Shown: positions 1 through 7,249 of the stretch, in pieces
How the letters are laid out: each line of letters begins with the position of its first letter
Numbering within the stretch: position 1 is the stretch's first letter
Origin: Nostoc sp. CHAB 5715
GTDB lineage: Bacteria; Cyanobacteriota; Cyanobacteriia; Cyanobacteriales; Nostocaceae
Direction: 5' to 3'
Assembly (NCBI RefSeq): GCF_020829685.1
Contig: NZ_JAIVFR010000049.1
Location: 1-14,532, forward strand
Length of the DNA stretch: 14,532 nucleotides
Position numbers and translations under genes: made by a program
Notes under the pieces: generated by a model
The model's database searches: none
What the model was told of the DNA's origin: nothing
What the model saw: only the letters and a program-made list of their open reading frames with translations

Positions 1-78
1 GCCAAAATAACGCATTTCTCTAGCAGCACACCAACCAGGGGTAGCATTGCCTGCAAAATCGGGCGTTGCTGATTCCAT
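1..78 (-). CDS. Possible 5' end of an unidentified ORF running off the left edge
   Basis: On the minus strand an ATG at 76-78 opens a frame that stays open to the edge (26 codons) and includes the peptide NATPGWCAAREMRYFG. The other two minus-strand frames were not examined; two of the three plus-strand frames are closed by stops. I do not recognise a family. The start codon lies inside the left terminal repeat of the element at 61-174, so this may be sequence of a mobile element or a chance ORF rather than a host gene. No ribosome binding site is visible. Confidence 0.2.
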   Translation of the reverse strand, partial: MESATPDFAGNATPGWCAAREMRYFG

Positions 79-174
79 CTATGAAAATGATTTTGCATAA
101 TACCAAAATCCTTGTAGAGACGTAGCAATGCTACGTCTCTACATCCAGATTCATACTTCAATTCAGCAACGCCC
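61..174. mobile_element. MITE-like element at the break point of a tpsB fragment
   Basis: Perfect 12-bp terminal inverted repeats, GGGCGTTGCTGA at 61-72 and TCAGCAACGCCC at 163-174, bound a 114-bp segment with no coding capacity beyond the doubtful ORF at its left end. Looser similarity continues inward (around TATGAA at the left, ATTCATA at the right). The centre is a perfect hairpin. This size and layout fit a miniature inverted-repeat transposable element; MITEs of about this size are known in Anabaena and Nostoc, but I cannot name the family. I see no clear target-site duplication. The element ends exactly where readable tpsB sequence begins. Confidence 0.5.
113..143. repeat. Perfect 14-bp stem hairpin inside the MITE-like element
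   Basis: TGTAGAGACGTAGC at 113-126 pairs perfectly with GCTACGTCTCTACA at 130-143 around a 3-base AAT loop. There is no T-tract after either arm, so a terminator role is unlikely. It is the internal palindrome of the mobile-element-like segment. Confidence 0.7.
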
Positions 175-555
175 CTTTTACCATCCCAACAATTTATTAT
201 TGGTGGTGGTCAATCAGTGCGCGGTTATCGGCAAAATGCTCGTTCTGGCGATAATGGATTTCGCTTTTCTGTGGAAGACCAAATTTCCGTAGTGCGAAAT
301 GAAGCAGGTTTAGCAACTTTGGTACTTGCCCCATTTATTGATGTGGGTGCAGTGTGGAATAATTCTGATAATCCCAATAATCCCTCTTTACCCAGTCAAA
401 GATTTTTGTCTAGCGCAGGTTTAGGCTTGCTATGGCAACCCCTTCCCAAGTTCAATGTGCGTTTAGATTACGGTATTCCATTCGTCGATTTACGCGATCG
501 CGGTAACAATGTTCAAGATTCAGGCTTCTACTTCAGCGTTTATTACCAACCTTAA
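175..555 (+). pseudogene. C-terminal fragment of a TpsB/FhaC-type outer-membrane secretion protein
   Basis: The translation reads LLPSQQFIIGGGQSVRGY and then about 110 residues of alternating beta-strand character, ending in FYFSVYYQP. The VRGY motif and the aromatic C-terminal strand are typical of the transmembrane barrel of two-partner-secretion transporters (ShlB/FhaC/HecB, Omp85 superfamily), which move large TpsA exoproteins across the outer membrane. Family members are usually 550-600 residues; only about 127 are here. The signal peptide, POTRA domains and first part of the barrel are missing, and bases 1-60 do not encode them. A GTG at 217 could start a 112-aa ORF, but it lies inside the VRGY motif (it encodes that Val), so it is not a natural start. 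Most likely a gene remnant disrupted by, or recombined at, the MITE-like element next to it. Confidence 0.8.
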
Positions 556-642
556 ATTTTATTTATAAACATAAGGGACTTCCAAAAAATAAAATCAGCA
601 ATATATAGAATGATAATCATTTTAAAGGGTGATGGGAACTAC

Positions 643-666
643 CTCTTGGGAAAGATTGCCCAAGAG
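643..666 (+). terminator. Possible hairpin terminator after the tpsB fragment
   Basis: CTCTTGGG at 643-650 pairs perfectly with CCCAAGAG at 659-666 around an 8-base loop. It is followed on the plus strand by a moderately T-rich stretch (TGTTCTTATT). It lies 88 bases after the stop of the tpsB fragment. The weak T-tract keeps the confidence low. Confidence 0.35.
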
Positions 667-700
667 TGTTCTTATTCTGAATATCCAAACATTTTGAATT

Positions 701-768
701 AAAACTCATCAACGCATCTCAGCAGAACCTTAAAAACTGCATAATTCCGTTGAGATGCATTGAGTTTT
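701..768 (-). terminator. Probable bidirectional terminator below the MBL-fold gene
   Basis: AAAACTCATCAACGCATCTC at 701-720 is an imperfect inverted repeat of the segment at 751-768 (TGAGATGCATTGAGTTTT), giving a long stem with a 30-base loop. Its minus-strand transcript would start just after the stop codon at 773 and ends in a short T-run. The plus-strand side also ends in TTTTT. It probably separates the two convergent neighbours. Confidence 0.4.
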
Positions 769-772
769 TGAG

Positions 773-1645
773 CTAATTGGAAGCTGTTGAGCACAAATTG
801 TCTTTCTGCAATTGCGAATTATCTTGGTCAGCGAAGGTTTTGAACTCGATCGCATCATGGCTACAAAAGAGGCGCACATCACTACTGTGGTCGAGTGATA
901 ACGCACGCAACTTATCTTGATTATAAAGTCGAGCCTTGCGATCTACCTCCATGAACCACTGGTAGGCACGTAGACCAGGTGTGCAAACTCGTTTAGGAGA
1001 GCCGATTTCGTGTCGGTAAAAGTAAGCATCGCCTGCATGTAAGAGCCAACCTTGGGATGTCTCAATGGCGATACCTGCATGACCCCGTGTGTGACCGACG
1101 AGCGGTATCAGGAGAATTTCGGGCGGTAGTTCTTCAAGGTTACGTACTGCCTCAAAGCCGAACCAAGGTTCACCACCAGGCGAATAATACTTCCAATTTT
1201 TTACTTCGTCCCACTGGCCAGGGCGGTAACGTCGAGATGAGATAAAGCCTTGCCGTTCCTTGGCTGCTTCAATCTCACTGAGCATTACATGCACTGTTGC
1301 TTCGGGAAAATCTTCTAACCCGCCTGCATGGTCAAAATCGAGGTGAGTAAGCACTATGTGGCGGACATCGCGCGGGTTTAAGCCGAGCTGCTCAATAGCT
1401 GCAACCGCCGTGTATTTTTCTTCAAACTTGATGCGATTCAAATTCATGAAGAAGGGGCTGAGTCTTGATAATGGCGCTTTGACATCGCGCTGACCGAAGC
1501 CTGTATCTATGAGAACGAGTCCCTGATTTGTCTCGATGAGCAGACAGTGACAGACGAGACGGGCTGTTAGCCCACGACTAAAACCGTCGAAGAGTGCCCC
1601 ACCAATCGGGCACATACAACCGCAATTAAGATGATGAATACGCAT
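773..1645 (-). CDS. Metallo-beta-lactamase-fold hydrolase (lactonase-like)
   Basis: A 290-aa soluble protein of the metallo-beta-lactamase superfamily, close in layout to N-acyl-homoserine-lactone lactonase-like hydrolases. The first metal motif is THLDFDHAGG (His101, Asp103, Asp105, His106). The third is the VGHTRGH segment (His185), followed by HAGDAYF (Asp206) and a C-terminal CSHD with His263. The first motif is HxDxDH rather than the commoner HxHxDH, a variant seen in a subset of the superfamily. The N-terminus (HHLNCGCMCPIGGALFDG) is cysteine-rich and there is no signal peptide, so it is probably cytoplasmic. The substrate cannot be read from sequence; lactones or other esters are plausible, and quorum quenching is only a guess. 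The start is the ATG at 1643-1645; no strong ribosome binding site is visible. It is a monocistronic gene convergent with the tpsB fragment. Confidence 0.85.
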   Translation of the reverse strand: MRIHHLNCGCMCPIGGALFDGFSRGLTARLVCHCLLIETNQGLVLIDTGFGQRDVKAPLSRLSPFFMNLNRIKFEEKYTAVAAIEQLGLNPRDVRHIVLTHLDFDHAGGLEDFPEATVHVMLSEIEAAKERQGFISSRRYRPGQWDEVKNWKYYSPGGEPWFGFEAVRNLEELPPEILLIPLVGHTRGHAGIAIETSQGWLLHAGDAYFYRHEIGSPKRVCTPGLRAYQWFMEVDRKARLYNQDKLRALSLDHSSDVRLFCSHDAIEFKTFADQDNSQLQKDNLCSTASN

Positions 1646-1821
1646 AAATTATTCTACCGAGCATCAATCTCTTTTAAAGATGAAACAATATGGATAATCA
1701 ACATACTTAGGAGTGAAGAAATTTATGTTTTTACAGGATTTGATTGCTGAGTTACTTTTGCAGTCTGTGTCTAAAGTCTAGTGAAATCGATTTGCGGGTT
1801 TGACTTGTTTGGGTTGTAATT

Positions 1822-2142
1822 GTGAGAATGAGTCTGACTCGCTATGATCGCATTAGAAATTTATCGCATCTGAGTATGGCAAAGCAGGACGCTCCACTCA
1901 CAACAGAAGCGCTAATTAAGGAAGTCTGTCGGCGGATTCGGGTAGCCCGCAGCTATTGGGATGCTCACAATAACGCTGCCTGTCGGGGTGAACGCGATCG
2001 CGCAATCTCCCTTTACAATACACTGAGCAAGGAACAAAAAGAGCAGATTCCGCAAGTGTTGCGGGTATGGCTGCGCTATCGCAGTGAGAAGTATTTTGGC
2101 GCACACCGAACACCGCCCAAATCGGCACGAAAATCAAAATAG
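1822..2142 (+). CDS. Small conserved cyanobacterial-type protein of unknown function
   Basis: A basic, helical protein of up to 106 residues. The core starts at MAKQDAPLTTEALIKEV and is rich in Arg and Tyr (VCRRIRVARSYWDAHNNAA, VLRVWLRYRSEKYFG), ending in a lysine-rich tail. The composition suggests a compact helical or nucleic-acid-binding protein, but no domain is recognised and no function is claimed. Three starts are possible: GTG 1822, ATG 1828 and ATG 1876. None has a convincing Shine-Dalgarno sequence. The inner ATG 1876 (88 aa) looks most natural because the residues before it are low-information. The DNA contains a HIP1 site, and codon use looks like that of a resident gene. A strong hairpin follows 29 bases after the stop. 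Confidence 0.7.
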   Translation: MRMSLTRYDRIRNLSHLSMAKQDAPLTTEALIKEVCRRIRVARSYWDAHNNAACRGERDRAISLYNTLSKEQKEQIPQVLRVWLRYRSEKYFGAHRTPPKSARKSK

Positions 2143-2171
2143 TATTAAGTATGATATTCAGTGCATCACAA

Positions 2172-2208
2172 CTACAGCAAATAAAAAAGGTTTTTTTACT
2201 TGCTGTAG
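2172..2208 (+). terminator. Strong hairpin terminator after the small conserved gene
   Basis: The arms CTACAGCAAATAAAAAA (2172-2188) and TTTTTTACTTGCTGTAG (2192-2208) form a 17-bp stem with a single A-C mismatch and a 3-base loop. The T-run lies in the descending arm. Because the sequence is nearly symmetric it could work in both directions. Confidence 0.6.
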
Positions 2209-2244
2209 AGCAAAATAACGAAACTCTTACGCTGTATACCTGTT

Positions 2245-2268
2245 TGAATGCGTGAATGCGTGAATGCG
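2245..2268. repeat. Three tandem copies of an octamer
   Basis: TGAATGCG is repeated three times without interruption at 2245-2252, 2253-2260 and 2261-2268, followed by a partial TG. Short tandemly repeated sequences of 7-8 bp between genes are characteristic of heterocystous cyanobacteria. No function is visible. Confidence 0.8.
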
Positions 2269-2334
2269 TGACTTCCGCCTTGCGGTACTAGCGCCTTCAT
2301 TATTGATCAAGCTTTACCCTAGAAATAAAATTTA

Positions 2335-3186
2335 ATGGAAAAACAGCAACTTATAAAATTGCTAATTAGTGATTTGACTTGGCAGCGATCGCTTAAATCT
2401 TTAATATTTATTTATATCTTTTTTAGTGGATATGTATATTTTCGGGCAGATAGCATGATTTTTCTGTCTCAACCTTCTAGCTATGAGGATAATCCAGGAA
2501 TTATTAAGTTAAAAAGTGGGGAAAACACGAACATTTCAGCTACATATTTATTAAACAATAAAGCTAATTATACTATTCTTTATTCTCATGGTAATTCTGA
2601 AGATTTAGGAGATATCAAACAGATCCTAGAAAAATTACACGACTGGGGTTTTAGTGTCTTTGCTTATGATTATCGTGGTTATGGTACGAGTCAAGGAAAG
2701 GCGACAGAAAGTCACGCTTATGAAGATATCAATAGCGCTTACAATTATTTGACGCAAAATTTAAAAATATCACCTGAAAGAATTATAGTTTTGGGGCGTT
2801 CGGTTGGCGGTGGTTCTGCGGTAAACTTAGCAATGCAGAAACCAGTAGCTGGTTTAATTATTGAAAGTTCATTTATTTCCGCTTTCCAAGTAATAGTACC
2901 TTTTCGGATTTTACCTTTTGATAAATTTCCCAATTTGGAGAATATCAAAAAAGTAAAATGTCCGATATTGGTGATTCATGGAAAAGCAGATGATATCATT
3001 CCTTTTGCTCATGGAGAAAAATTGTTCAATGCGGCAATATCCCCAAAACTTTATTTGTGGGTTGAAGAGGCAAATCATAATGATTTATTCTGGGTAGCTG
3101 AAGAAAAGTATCAAAAAATTTTGCAAGAGTTTACTAAACTTGTAAAGGCAAATCAGCAATTATCCCATCATACTATTCTGCCTTAG
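2335..3186 (+). CDS. Membrane-anchored alpha/beta hydrolase (ABHD13/ABHD17/Bem46-like)
   Basis: A 283-aa serine hydrolase of the alpha/beta fold. Residues 20-36 (LKSLIFIYIFFSGYVYF) form one hydrophobic segment that acts as an N-terminal membrane anchor or uncleaved signal. The catalytic domain begins near residue 60. The oxyanion-hole motif is SHGN (His85-Gly86-Asn87), the nucleophile elbow is GRSVG with Ser156, the acid is Asp219 in GKADD, and the base is His248 in EANHND. The order and spacing fit the Bem46/ABHD family, whose substrates are acyl esters or thioesters; the true substrate is unknown. The gene is AT-rich and uses many TTA, ATT and AAA codons compared with ilvA or thrC nearby, but it contains a HIP1 site. 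The start at ATG 2335 lacks a clear Shine-Dalgarno sequence. It stands alone. Confidence 0.87.
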   Translation: MEKQQLIKLLISDLTWQRSLKSLIFIYIFFSGYVYFRADSMIFLSQPSSYEDNPGIIKLKSGENTNISATYLLNNKANYTILYSHGNSEDLGDIKQILEKLHDWGFSVFAYDYRGYGTSQGKATESHAYEDINSAYNYLTQNLKISPERIIVLGRSVGGGSAVNLAMQKPVAGLIIESSFISAFQVIVPFRILPFDKFPNLENIKKVKCPILVIHGKADDIIPFAHGEKLFNAAISPKLYLWVEEANHNDLFWVAEEKYQKILQEFTKLVKANQQLSHHTILP

Positions 3187-3563
3187 ATACCATTTATAAA
3201 GTAAAACTTAAGTAGGGTGTGTTACGGCTAATCAGGGTTTGCCCATCCCGGCTAATGGCAATTGCTGGAACACCAAAAATCACTTTGAGTAATTGTACTC
3301 TTAGCAATGGGGGAATTTGAACTAGAAGAATGTATATCAATAACAATCACAGTGATGTTTACTGCGATCGCTAAAGCTGTAATAGCTGGTTTGGAAACAG
3401 TTAATGGTAGTATGGTAAACTCAGGCAGTTGAATCGATAACTTTTAGCAAAGTTCGTTAAGCACGTCAAATTTAGGTCGGTTGTTACACACACCAGTCTG
3501 ATTGTTATTAGTCATAATGTAGTGTAGTAGTGCAAAATATTGCACTGTTACAAAAGCTAAATA
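3187..3563. other. Gene-poor spacer with one doubtful 41-codon ORF
   Basis: No convincing gene is present. The only feature of note is an ORF at 3307-3432 (plus) encoding 41 residues. It begins MGEFELEECISITITVMF and has a hydrophobic middle (FTAIAKAVIAGL). It has no ribosome binding site and a HIP1 site lies within it. It may be a remnant of a longer gene. Bases around 3213-3260 look like low-copy intergenic repeat sequence. Confidence 0.4.
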
Positions 3564-3578
3564 CAGAGGTAGACTATG
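3564..3578 (+). promoter_or_regulatory. Good ribosome binding site and ATG out of frame with the pentapeptide gene
   Basis: AGAGG at 3564-3568 lies 7 bases before an ATG at 3576-3578, the best Shine-Dalgarno/start pair in the neighbourhood. Translation from this ATG meets a stop after 16 codons because it is one frame away from the pentapeptide ORF. Removing one T of the TT pair at 3579-3580 would give M-Y-A-K-L-S-W-A-D-L, joining the start to the repeat frame. Confidence 0.5.
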
Positions 3579-3588
3579 TTATGCAAAG

Positions 3589-3927
3589 TTGAGTTGGGCA
3601 GACCTAAGTCAAGCCAATCTAAGTAAAGCTGATTTAACAGCAGCAGACCTAAGTGAAGCTAATTTAAGTGGAGCCGACTTGAGTAAGGCATACCTAATGA
3701 GAGCAAACCTAAAGGGGGCAGACCTGCAACTAGCAGATATGAAGGGGACTAACTTAAGTAGCGCTAACTTAAGTGAAGTTAACCTTACTGATGCAGATTT
3801 AACAGGAGCTAATCTATCGCTAGCGGACCTCAGAGGGGCAAACTTTCACTTGTGCAATTTGAGTGGAGCTAACTTAACAGGTGCTAAGTTAATTGAAAGT
3901 GACTTGGCTTTTGCTAGACATAATTAA
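3589..3927 (+). CDS. Pentapeptide-repeat protein, probably with a frameshifted start
   Basis: About 112 residues made almost wholly of tandem A(D/N)LXX pentapeptides (ADLSQ, ANLSK, ADLTA, ADLSE, ANLSG and so on, about 20 copies), which fold as a right-handed quadrilateral beta-helix. Such proteins are very numerous in cyanobacteria and most have no known role. The frame is open back to 3523 but contains no ATG or GTG; the only in-frame start is a TTG at 3589, which encodes the Leu of an AKLSW pentapeptide, so the repeats begin before it. A well-placed ATG at 3576 is one base out of frame. The gene is therefore either started from TTG, frameshifted by one inserted base, or a sequencing error. 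No capping domain or signal peptide is visible. The C-terminus (SDLAFARHN) ends the helix abruptly. Confidence 0.75.
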   Translation: MSWADLSQANLSKADLTAADLSEANLSGADLSKAYLMRANLKGADLQLADMKGTNLSSANLSEVNLTDADLTGANLSLADLRGANFHLCNLSGANLTGAKLIESDLAFARHN

Positions 3928-3997
3928 CAGATTTATGTCAAAATTTCTGTAAAATCCAAGTATTTTTATACTCAGACTTAAACCAGATTTTTGCAAT

Positions 3998-4021
3998 GAT
4001 TCATATTCAAATTCAGCAACG
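3998..4021. repeat. Second copy of the MITE-type terminal sequence
   Basis: ATTCATATTCAAATTCAGCAACG ending near 4021 matches the right end of the 61-174 element (ATTCATACTTCAATTCAGCAACG) apart from two one-base indels. It lacks the final CCC and no partner terminus is seen close by, so it is likely an old or solo end. It lies just after the pentapeptide gene and 9 bases before the stop codon of the aldo/keto reductase. Confidence 0.45.
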
Positions 4022-4029
4022 TTGAAATT

Positions 4030-5007
4030 TTACTTAGTTTGAAATATATTTTGTACCATTTTTTTGTCTGCATTCGCCGCTACCCTATCCAACTCTAGAA
4101 TCTCACTGGCGTCTAATTGCCAACCCAATGCACCAATATTCTCCCTCGCCTGTTCCACGCTCTTTGCTCCAGGGATAGGAATGGTTCCTTTACAGATGCA
4201 CCAATTAATTGCTACCTGAGATATGGTTTTGTTTCTGGACTGTGCCACTTCTCGCAAACATGCCAAAAGCGATCGCATTCCTGGTAATATCTGCCTAAAC
4301 AGCAGACCTCGGATGCCTTTGGGCAAAGGGCCTTGCTCAGAGTATTTCCCAGTCAATAGCCCCAAAGCCAGAGGGCTGTAGGCAATAAGTTTTATTCCCA
4401 ACTCATCACAAAGGTCTTTGAGCTTTAGTTGTGTCACAGGATATGTAGACAACAAAGAGTATTGAACTTGCAGAGTACTGATAGAAACACCTCGTTCAGC
4501 AAACTTTTTCTGCACTTGCTTAAGTCGTTTAGGCCCATAATTGGATAGTCCCACTCCCTTAACTAGTCCTTGCTCATACAAATCGGCAAGACCATCTAAC
4601 AGCCCTCCCTCTTGCCAAGGAGCATAGTTTGCTGTAGACCAGTGCATTTGTACCAAATCTACGTTTCTTCCCAGGCGTTGGGCAGATGACTTGCAAGCCT
4701 CTACCATTGATTGACGTGTCCATCTCCACGGGTAAGCAGCAAGCTTAGTCGCAATACAAATATTTTCTTTACCTAAACCTACATATTCTTGGCTGAATCG
4801 TCCCAGAAGTAGCTCACTGCGACCATTCAATCTGCCAGTTCCGTAAGAATCACCTGTATCAAATAAAGTCACACCGTTGCTTACACAAAGGTTAAAGACG
4901 GCTTGTAACTGGTCATCCATACTTTCATCATATCCCCAAAGCAATTGGTTGCCCCAGGCCCAAGTCCCGCAGCCCATGCTTGGGAGTGAGAGTTTTTGGA
5001 TCTGCAT
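4030..5007 (-). CDS. Aldo/keto reductase
   Basis: A 325-aa NADPH-dependent oxidoreductase of the aldo/keto reductase superfamily with a (beta/alpha)8 barrel, reducing aldehydes or ketones to alcohols in the cytoplasm. The catalytic tetrad is complete: Asp50 and Tyr55 in FDTGDSYG, Lys88 in IATKLAAYPWRW, and His122 in VQMHW. The C-terminal cofactor motif IPGAKSVEQARENIGA (about residues 277-292) would bind the adenosine 2'-phosphate. The substrate-binding sequence GLSNYGPKRL is at about 153-162. Length is normal. The start ATG at 5005-5007 follows a GAGAG-type Shine-Dalgarno sequence. The family is common in cyanobacteria and plants, but the substrate is unknown. The gene is divergent from ilvA and shares with it a 660-bp spacer that holds the left copy of a large inverted repeat. 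Confidence 0.92.
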   Translation of the reverse strand: MQIQKLSLPSMGCGTWAWGNQLLWGYDESMDDQLQAVFNLCVSNGVTLFDTGDSYGTGRLNGRSELLLGRFSQEYVGLGKENICIATKLAAYPWRWTRQSMVEACKSSAQRLGRNVDLVQMHWSTANYAPWQEGGLLDGLADLYEQGLVKGVGLSNYGPKRLKQVQKKFAERGVSISTLQVQYSLLSTYPVTQLKLKDLCDELGIKLIAYSPLALGLLTGKYSEQGPLPKGIRGLLFRQILPGMRSLLACLREVAQSRNKTISQVAINWCICKGTIPIPGAKSVEQARENIGALGWQLDASEILELDRVAANADKKMVQNIFQTK

Positions 5008-5671
5008 CTTTGCTCTCTGTAGATTGCCTTATTAATTATCAGGCATATAGTCAGTAGACCAAAAAGTTTTGCGATGCCAACTCTACAAGAGGCTTTGTCA
5101 ACGGCGGGCGTAGCGATCGCTCTGTGATAGATACCTGTTGGAAGGTAGTTCTCGTTAAATGGGCATGGGGCATGGGGCATTGGGAAGAATTTAGTCCCTA
5201 TTATTTAGTCCTTCATCTCCCCCATCTTCCCCATCTCCCTCATCTCCCTCATCATTCTTTGAGACATTTCCCTACGCATTTGATATGCATAGCTTGGCAT
5301 GTAAAACTGGGATTGGTGTAGTACTTAGAAGTCAGTTTTACAAAAAAAATGTATTAATAGCATCAATTTGAAGATAGGGAAAAGCTATTGATGTTTCAAA
5401 AAAATTTAGATTTAATTCTGTGCAGCTGGCATCTATATTATTTCTTCATAAAGAATATGAAGATACAGCATATTTCAGGGAAATGAAGTACACAAGTAGG
5501 GGCACAACATGTTCCCTACGATTATCTGTACCTTACCAAGTTGCAATCTGCTGTAATTTGTAAATTTTATTCACTCCAAATTTTGAGAGAGTGCAATTAA
5601 ATAAAACCAATGCGATCGCTTGTAACGTAAAATTAGTTTCCATCCGGCATTTGCTAAACACCTTGACGCCC
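5008..5671. other. Long divergent spacer between aldo/keto reductase and ilvA
   Basis: No gene is apparent apart from the optional N-terminal extension of ilvA. The left copy of the large inverted repeat sits at 5138-5253. Small dyads include GTAGGG/CCCTAC around 5497-5520 and CATCAAT/ATTGATG around 5361-5395. The ilvA promoter must lie here, inside the inverted repeats; I cannot pick a convincing -10/-35 pair. Confidence 0.5.
5138..5253 (+). repeat. Left copy of a large inverted repeat flanking ilvA
   Basis: This 116-bp segment is the reverse complement of 7206-7328, with one substitution (5143 against 7323) and one 7-bp CATGGGG unit fewer. In order it holds TTGGAAGGTAGTTCTCGTTAA, readable as Leu-Glu-Gly-Ser-Ser-Arg-stop, two CATGGGG heptamers plus CATTGGG, a spacer with two ATTTAGTCC copies, and a C-rich run of CATCTCCCT-type units. 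The coding-like start matches the C-terminus of the 345-aa gene at 7308-8345, with a silent GAA/GAG difference, so this copy probably derives from that locus. Confidence 0.9.
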
Positions 5672-7183
5672 ATGTTTTGCGACTACCTCATCCAAATCTT
5701 GACTGCCCGTGTGTACGATGTAGCCCAGGAAACACCACTGGAATATGCCCCAAATTTGTCTGCGCGGCTGAATAATCAACTCCTGCTGAAACGTGAGGAT
5801 ATGCAGTCAGTATTTTCCTTTAAACTGCGGGGTGCTTATAACAAGATGGTGCAACTGCCACCAGATATATTGGCACAGGGTGTAATCGCAGCGTCTGCGG
5901 GAAACCATGCTCAGGGTGTCGCCCTTGCAGCCAATCGCTTAGGAACCAAAGCGATTATCGTGATGCCAGTAACCACGCCCCAAGTCAAGGTGGACGCGGT
6001 TAGAATGAGGGGCGGAGCAGTCGTCTTACATGGAAACACCTACGACGATGCTTATAGCTATGCCCGTGAATTAGGAATAGAAAAAGGTTTGACGTTTATT
6101 CATCCTTTCGATGATCCTCATGTAATTGCTGGACAGGGAACAATTGGGATGGAAATTTTACGACAATATCAGCAACCCATCCATGCGATTTTTGTAGCGA
6201 TTGGAGGGGGCGGATTAATTTCTGGGATTGGGGCTTATGTAAAACGCTTGCGTCCCGAAATCAAGATTATTGGCGTTGAACCAGTAGATGCTGATGCGAT
6301 GTCTCAATCGCTAAAAGCTGGACATCGGGTGCGCTTGTCTCAAGTAGGGTTATTTGCTGATGGTGTGGCGGTGCGAGAAGTAGGTGAAGAAACCTTCCGT
6401 TTGTGTCAGCAGTATGTAGATGAAATTATTTTGGTGGATACAGACGATACTTGTGCTGCGATTAAAGACGTGTTTGAGGATACGCGATCAATTTTAGAAC
6501 CAGCAGGTGCATTAGCGATCGCAGCTGCCAAAGCATACACAGAACGAGAGCAAATCGAAGGACAAACCTTAATTGCTGTAGCCTGTGGTGCAAACATGAA
6601 TTTTGATCGCCTCCGCTTTGTGGCAGAACGGGCAGAGTTGGGCGAACGCCGCGAAGCCATCTTTGCAGTCACAATTCCAGAGGAGCGGGGAAGTATTCGC
6701 CAGTTTTGTGAATGTATTGGCAACCGTAATCTTACTGAGTTTAATTATCGCATTGCCGATGAAAAAACAGCCCATATTTTTGTCGGTGTGCAAATTCAAA
6801 ATCGTGCTGATGCTGCAAAGATGGTAGAAAACTTTGAAGCTCAAGGATTTGAAACTTTTGATTTAACGGACGACGAACTAACTAAATTACATCTGCGGCA
6901 CATGGTGGGTGGGCATTCTCTCCTGGCTCACAATGAATTGCTCTACCGTTTTGAATTTCCCGAACGTCCCGGTGCATTGATGAAGTTTGTTACTTCCATG
7001 AGTCCCAATTGGAATATTAGTCTTTTTCACTACCGCAACAACGGGTCAGACTACGGGCGAATCGTTGTTGGTATCCAGGTTCCCCCCCACGAGATGGAAG
7101 AGTGGCAAGCTTTTCTCGATAACCTGGGCTATCGCTATTGGGATGAGAATAAGAATCCGGCATACAAGCTGTTTTTGGGATAG
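5672..7183 (+). CDS. ilvA: Threonine dehydratase (threonine ammonia-lyase), biosynthetic
   Basis: This enzyme deaminates L-threonine to 2-oxobutanoate and ammonia, the first committed step of isoleucine synthesis in the cytoplasm. The translation has the fold-type II PLP catalytic domain (about residues 1-325): Lys51 in SFKLRGAY forms the Schiff base, SAGNHAQG (75-82) and the GGGG phosphate loop (188-191) bind PLP, and LEPAGALA follows at about 275. Two ACT-like regulatory domains complete it, one starting around REAIFAVTIPEERG and one around LYRFEFPERPGAL, the usual site of isoleucine feedback inhibition. The 503-aa length matches biosynthetic IlvA. The frame is open back to GTG 5591 (530 aa), but homology starts at about ATG 5672 (MFCDYLIQILTARVYDVAQ); no clear ribosome binding site supports either. 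The gene is enclosed by inverted repeats, the right one starting just after the stop codon. Confidence 0.95.
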   Translation: MFCDYLIQILTARVYDVAQETPLEYAPNLSARLNNQLLLKREDMQSVFSFKLRGAYNKMVQLPPDILAQGVIAASAGNHAQGVALAANRLGTKAIIVMPVTTPQVKVDAVRMRGGAVVLHGNTYDDAYSYARELGIEKGLTFIHPFDDPHVIAGQGTIGMEILRQYQQPIHAIFVAIGGGGLISGIGAYVKRLRPEIKIIGVEPVDADAMSQSLKAGHRVRLSQVGLFADGVAVREVGEETFRLCQQYVDEIILVDTDDTCAAIKDVFEDTRSILEPAGALAIAAAKAYTEREQIEGQTLIAVACGANMNFDRLRFVAERAELGERREAIFAVTIPEERGSIRQFCECIGNRNLTEFNYRIADEKTAHIFVGVQIQNRADAAKMVENFEAQGFETFDLTDDELTKLHLRHMVGGHSLLAHNELLYRFEFPERPGALMKFVTSMSPNWNISLFHYRNNGSDYGRIVVGIQVPPHEMEEWQAFLDNLGYRYWDENKNPAYKLFLG

Positions 7184-7249
7184 GGGGACTGGGGGAGATG
7201 AGGGAGATGAGGGAGATGAGGGAGATGGGGAAGATGGGGGAGATGAAGG
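7183..7249 (+). repeat. G-rich tandem array directly after the ilvA stop codon
   Basis: Starting with the last base of the TAG stop codon, the plus strand carries eight runs of three or more G separated by 3-6 bases, mostly as a 9-bp GAGATGAGG unit repeated in tandem. This satisfies the simple G-quadruplex pattern. Part of it (from 7206) belongs to the right copy of the large inverted repeat. It could slow or end transcription from ilvA, which has no ordinary hairpin terminator. Confidence 0.7.

Noticed and set aside
5124..5321. Plus-strand ORF rich in HLPHLPHLP
   Set aside because: It is a translation of the left repeat copy, with no start signal and biased composition.
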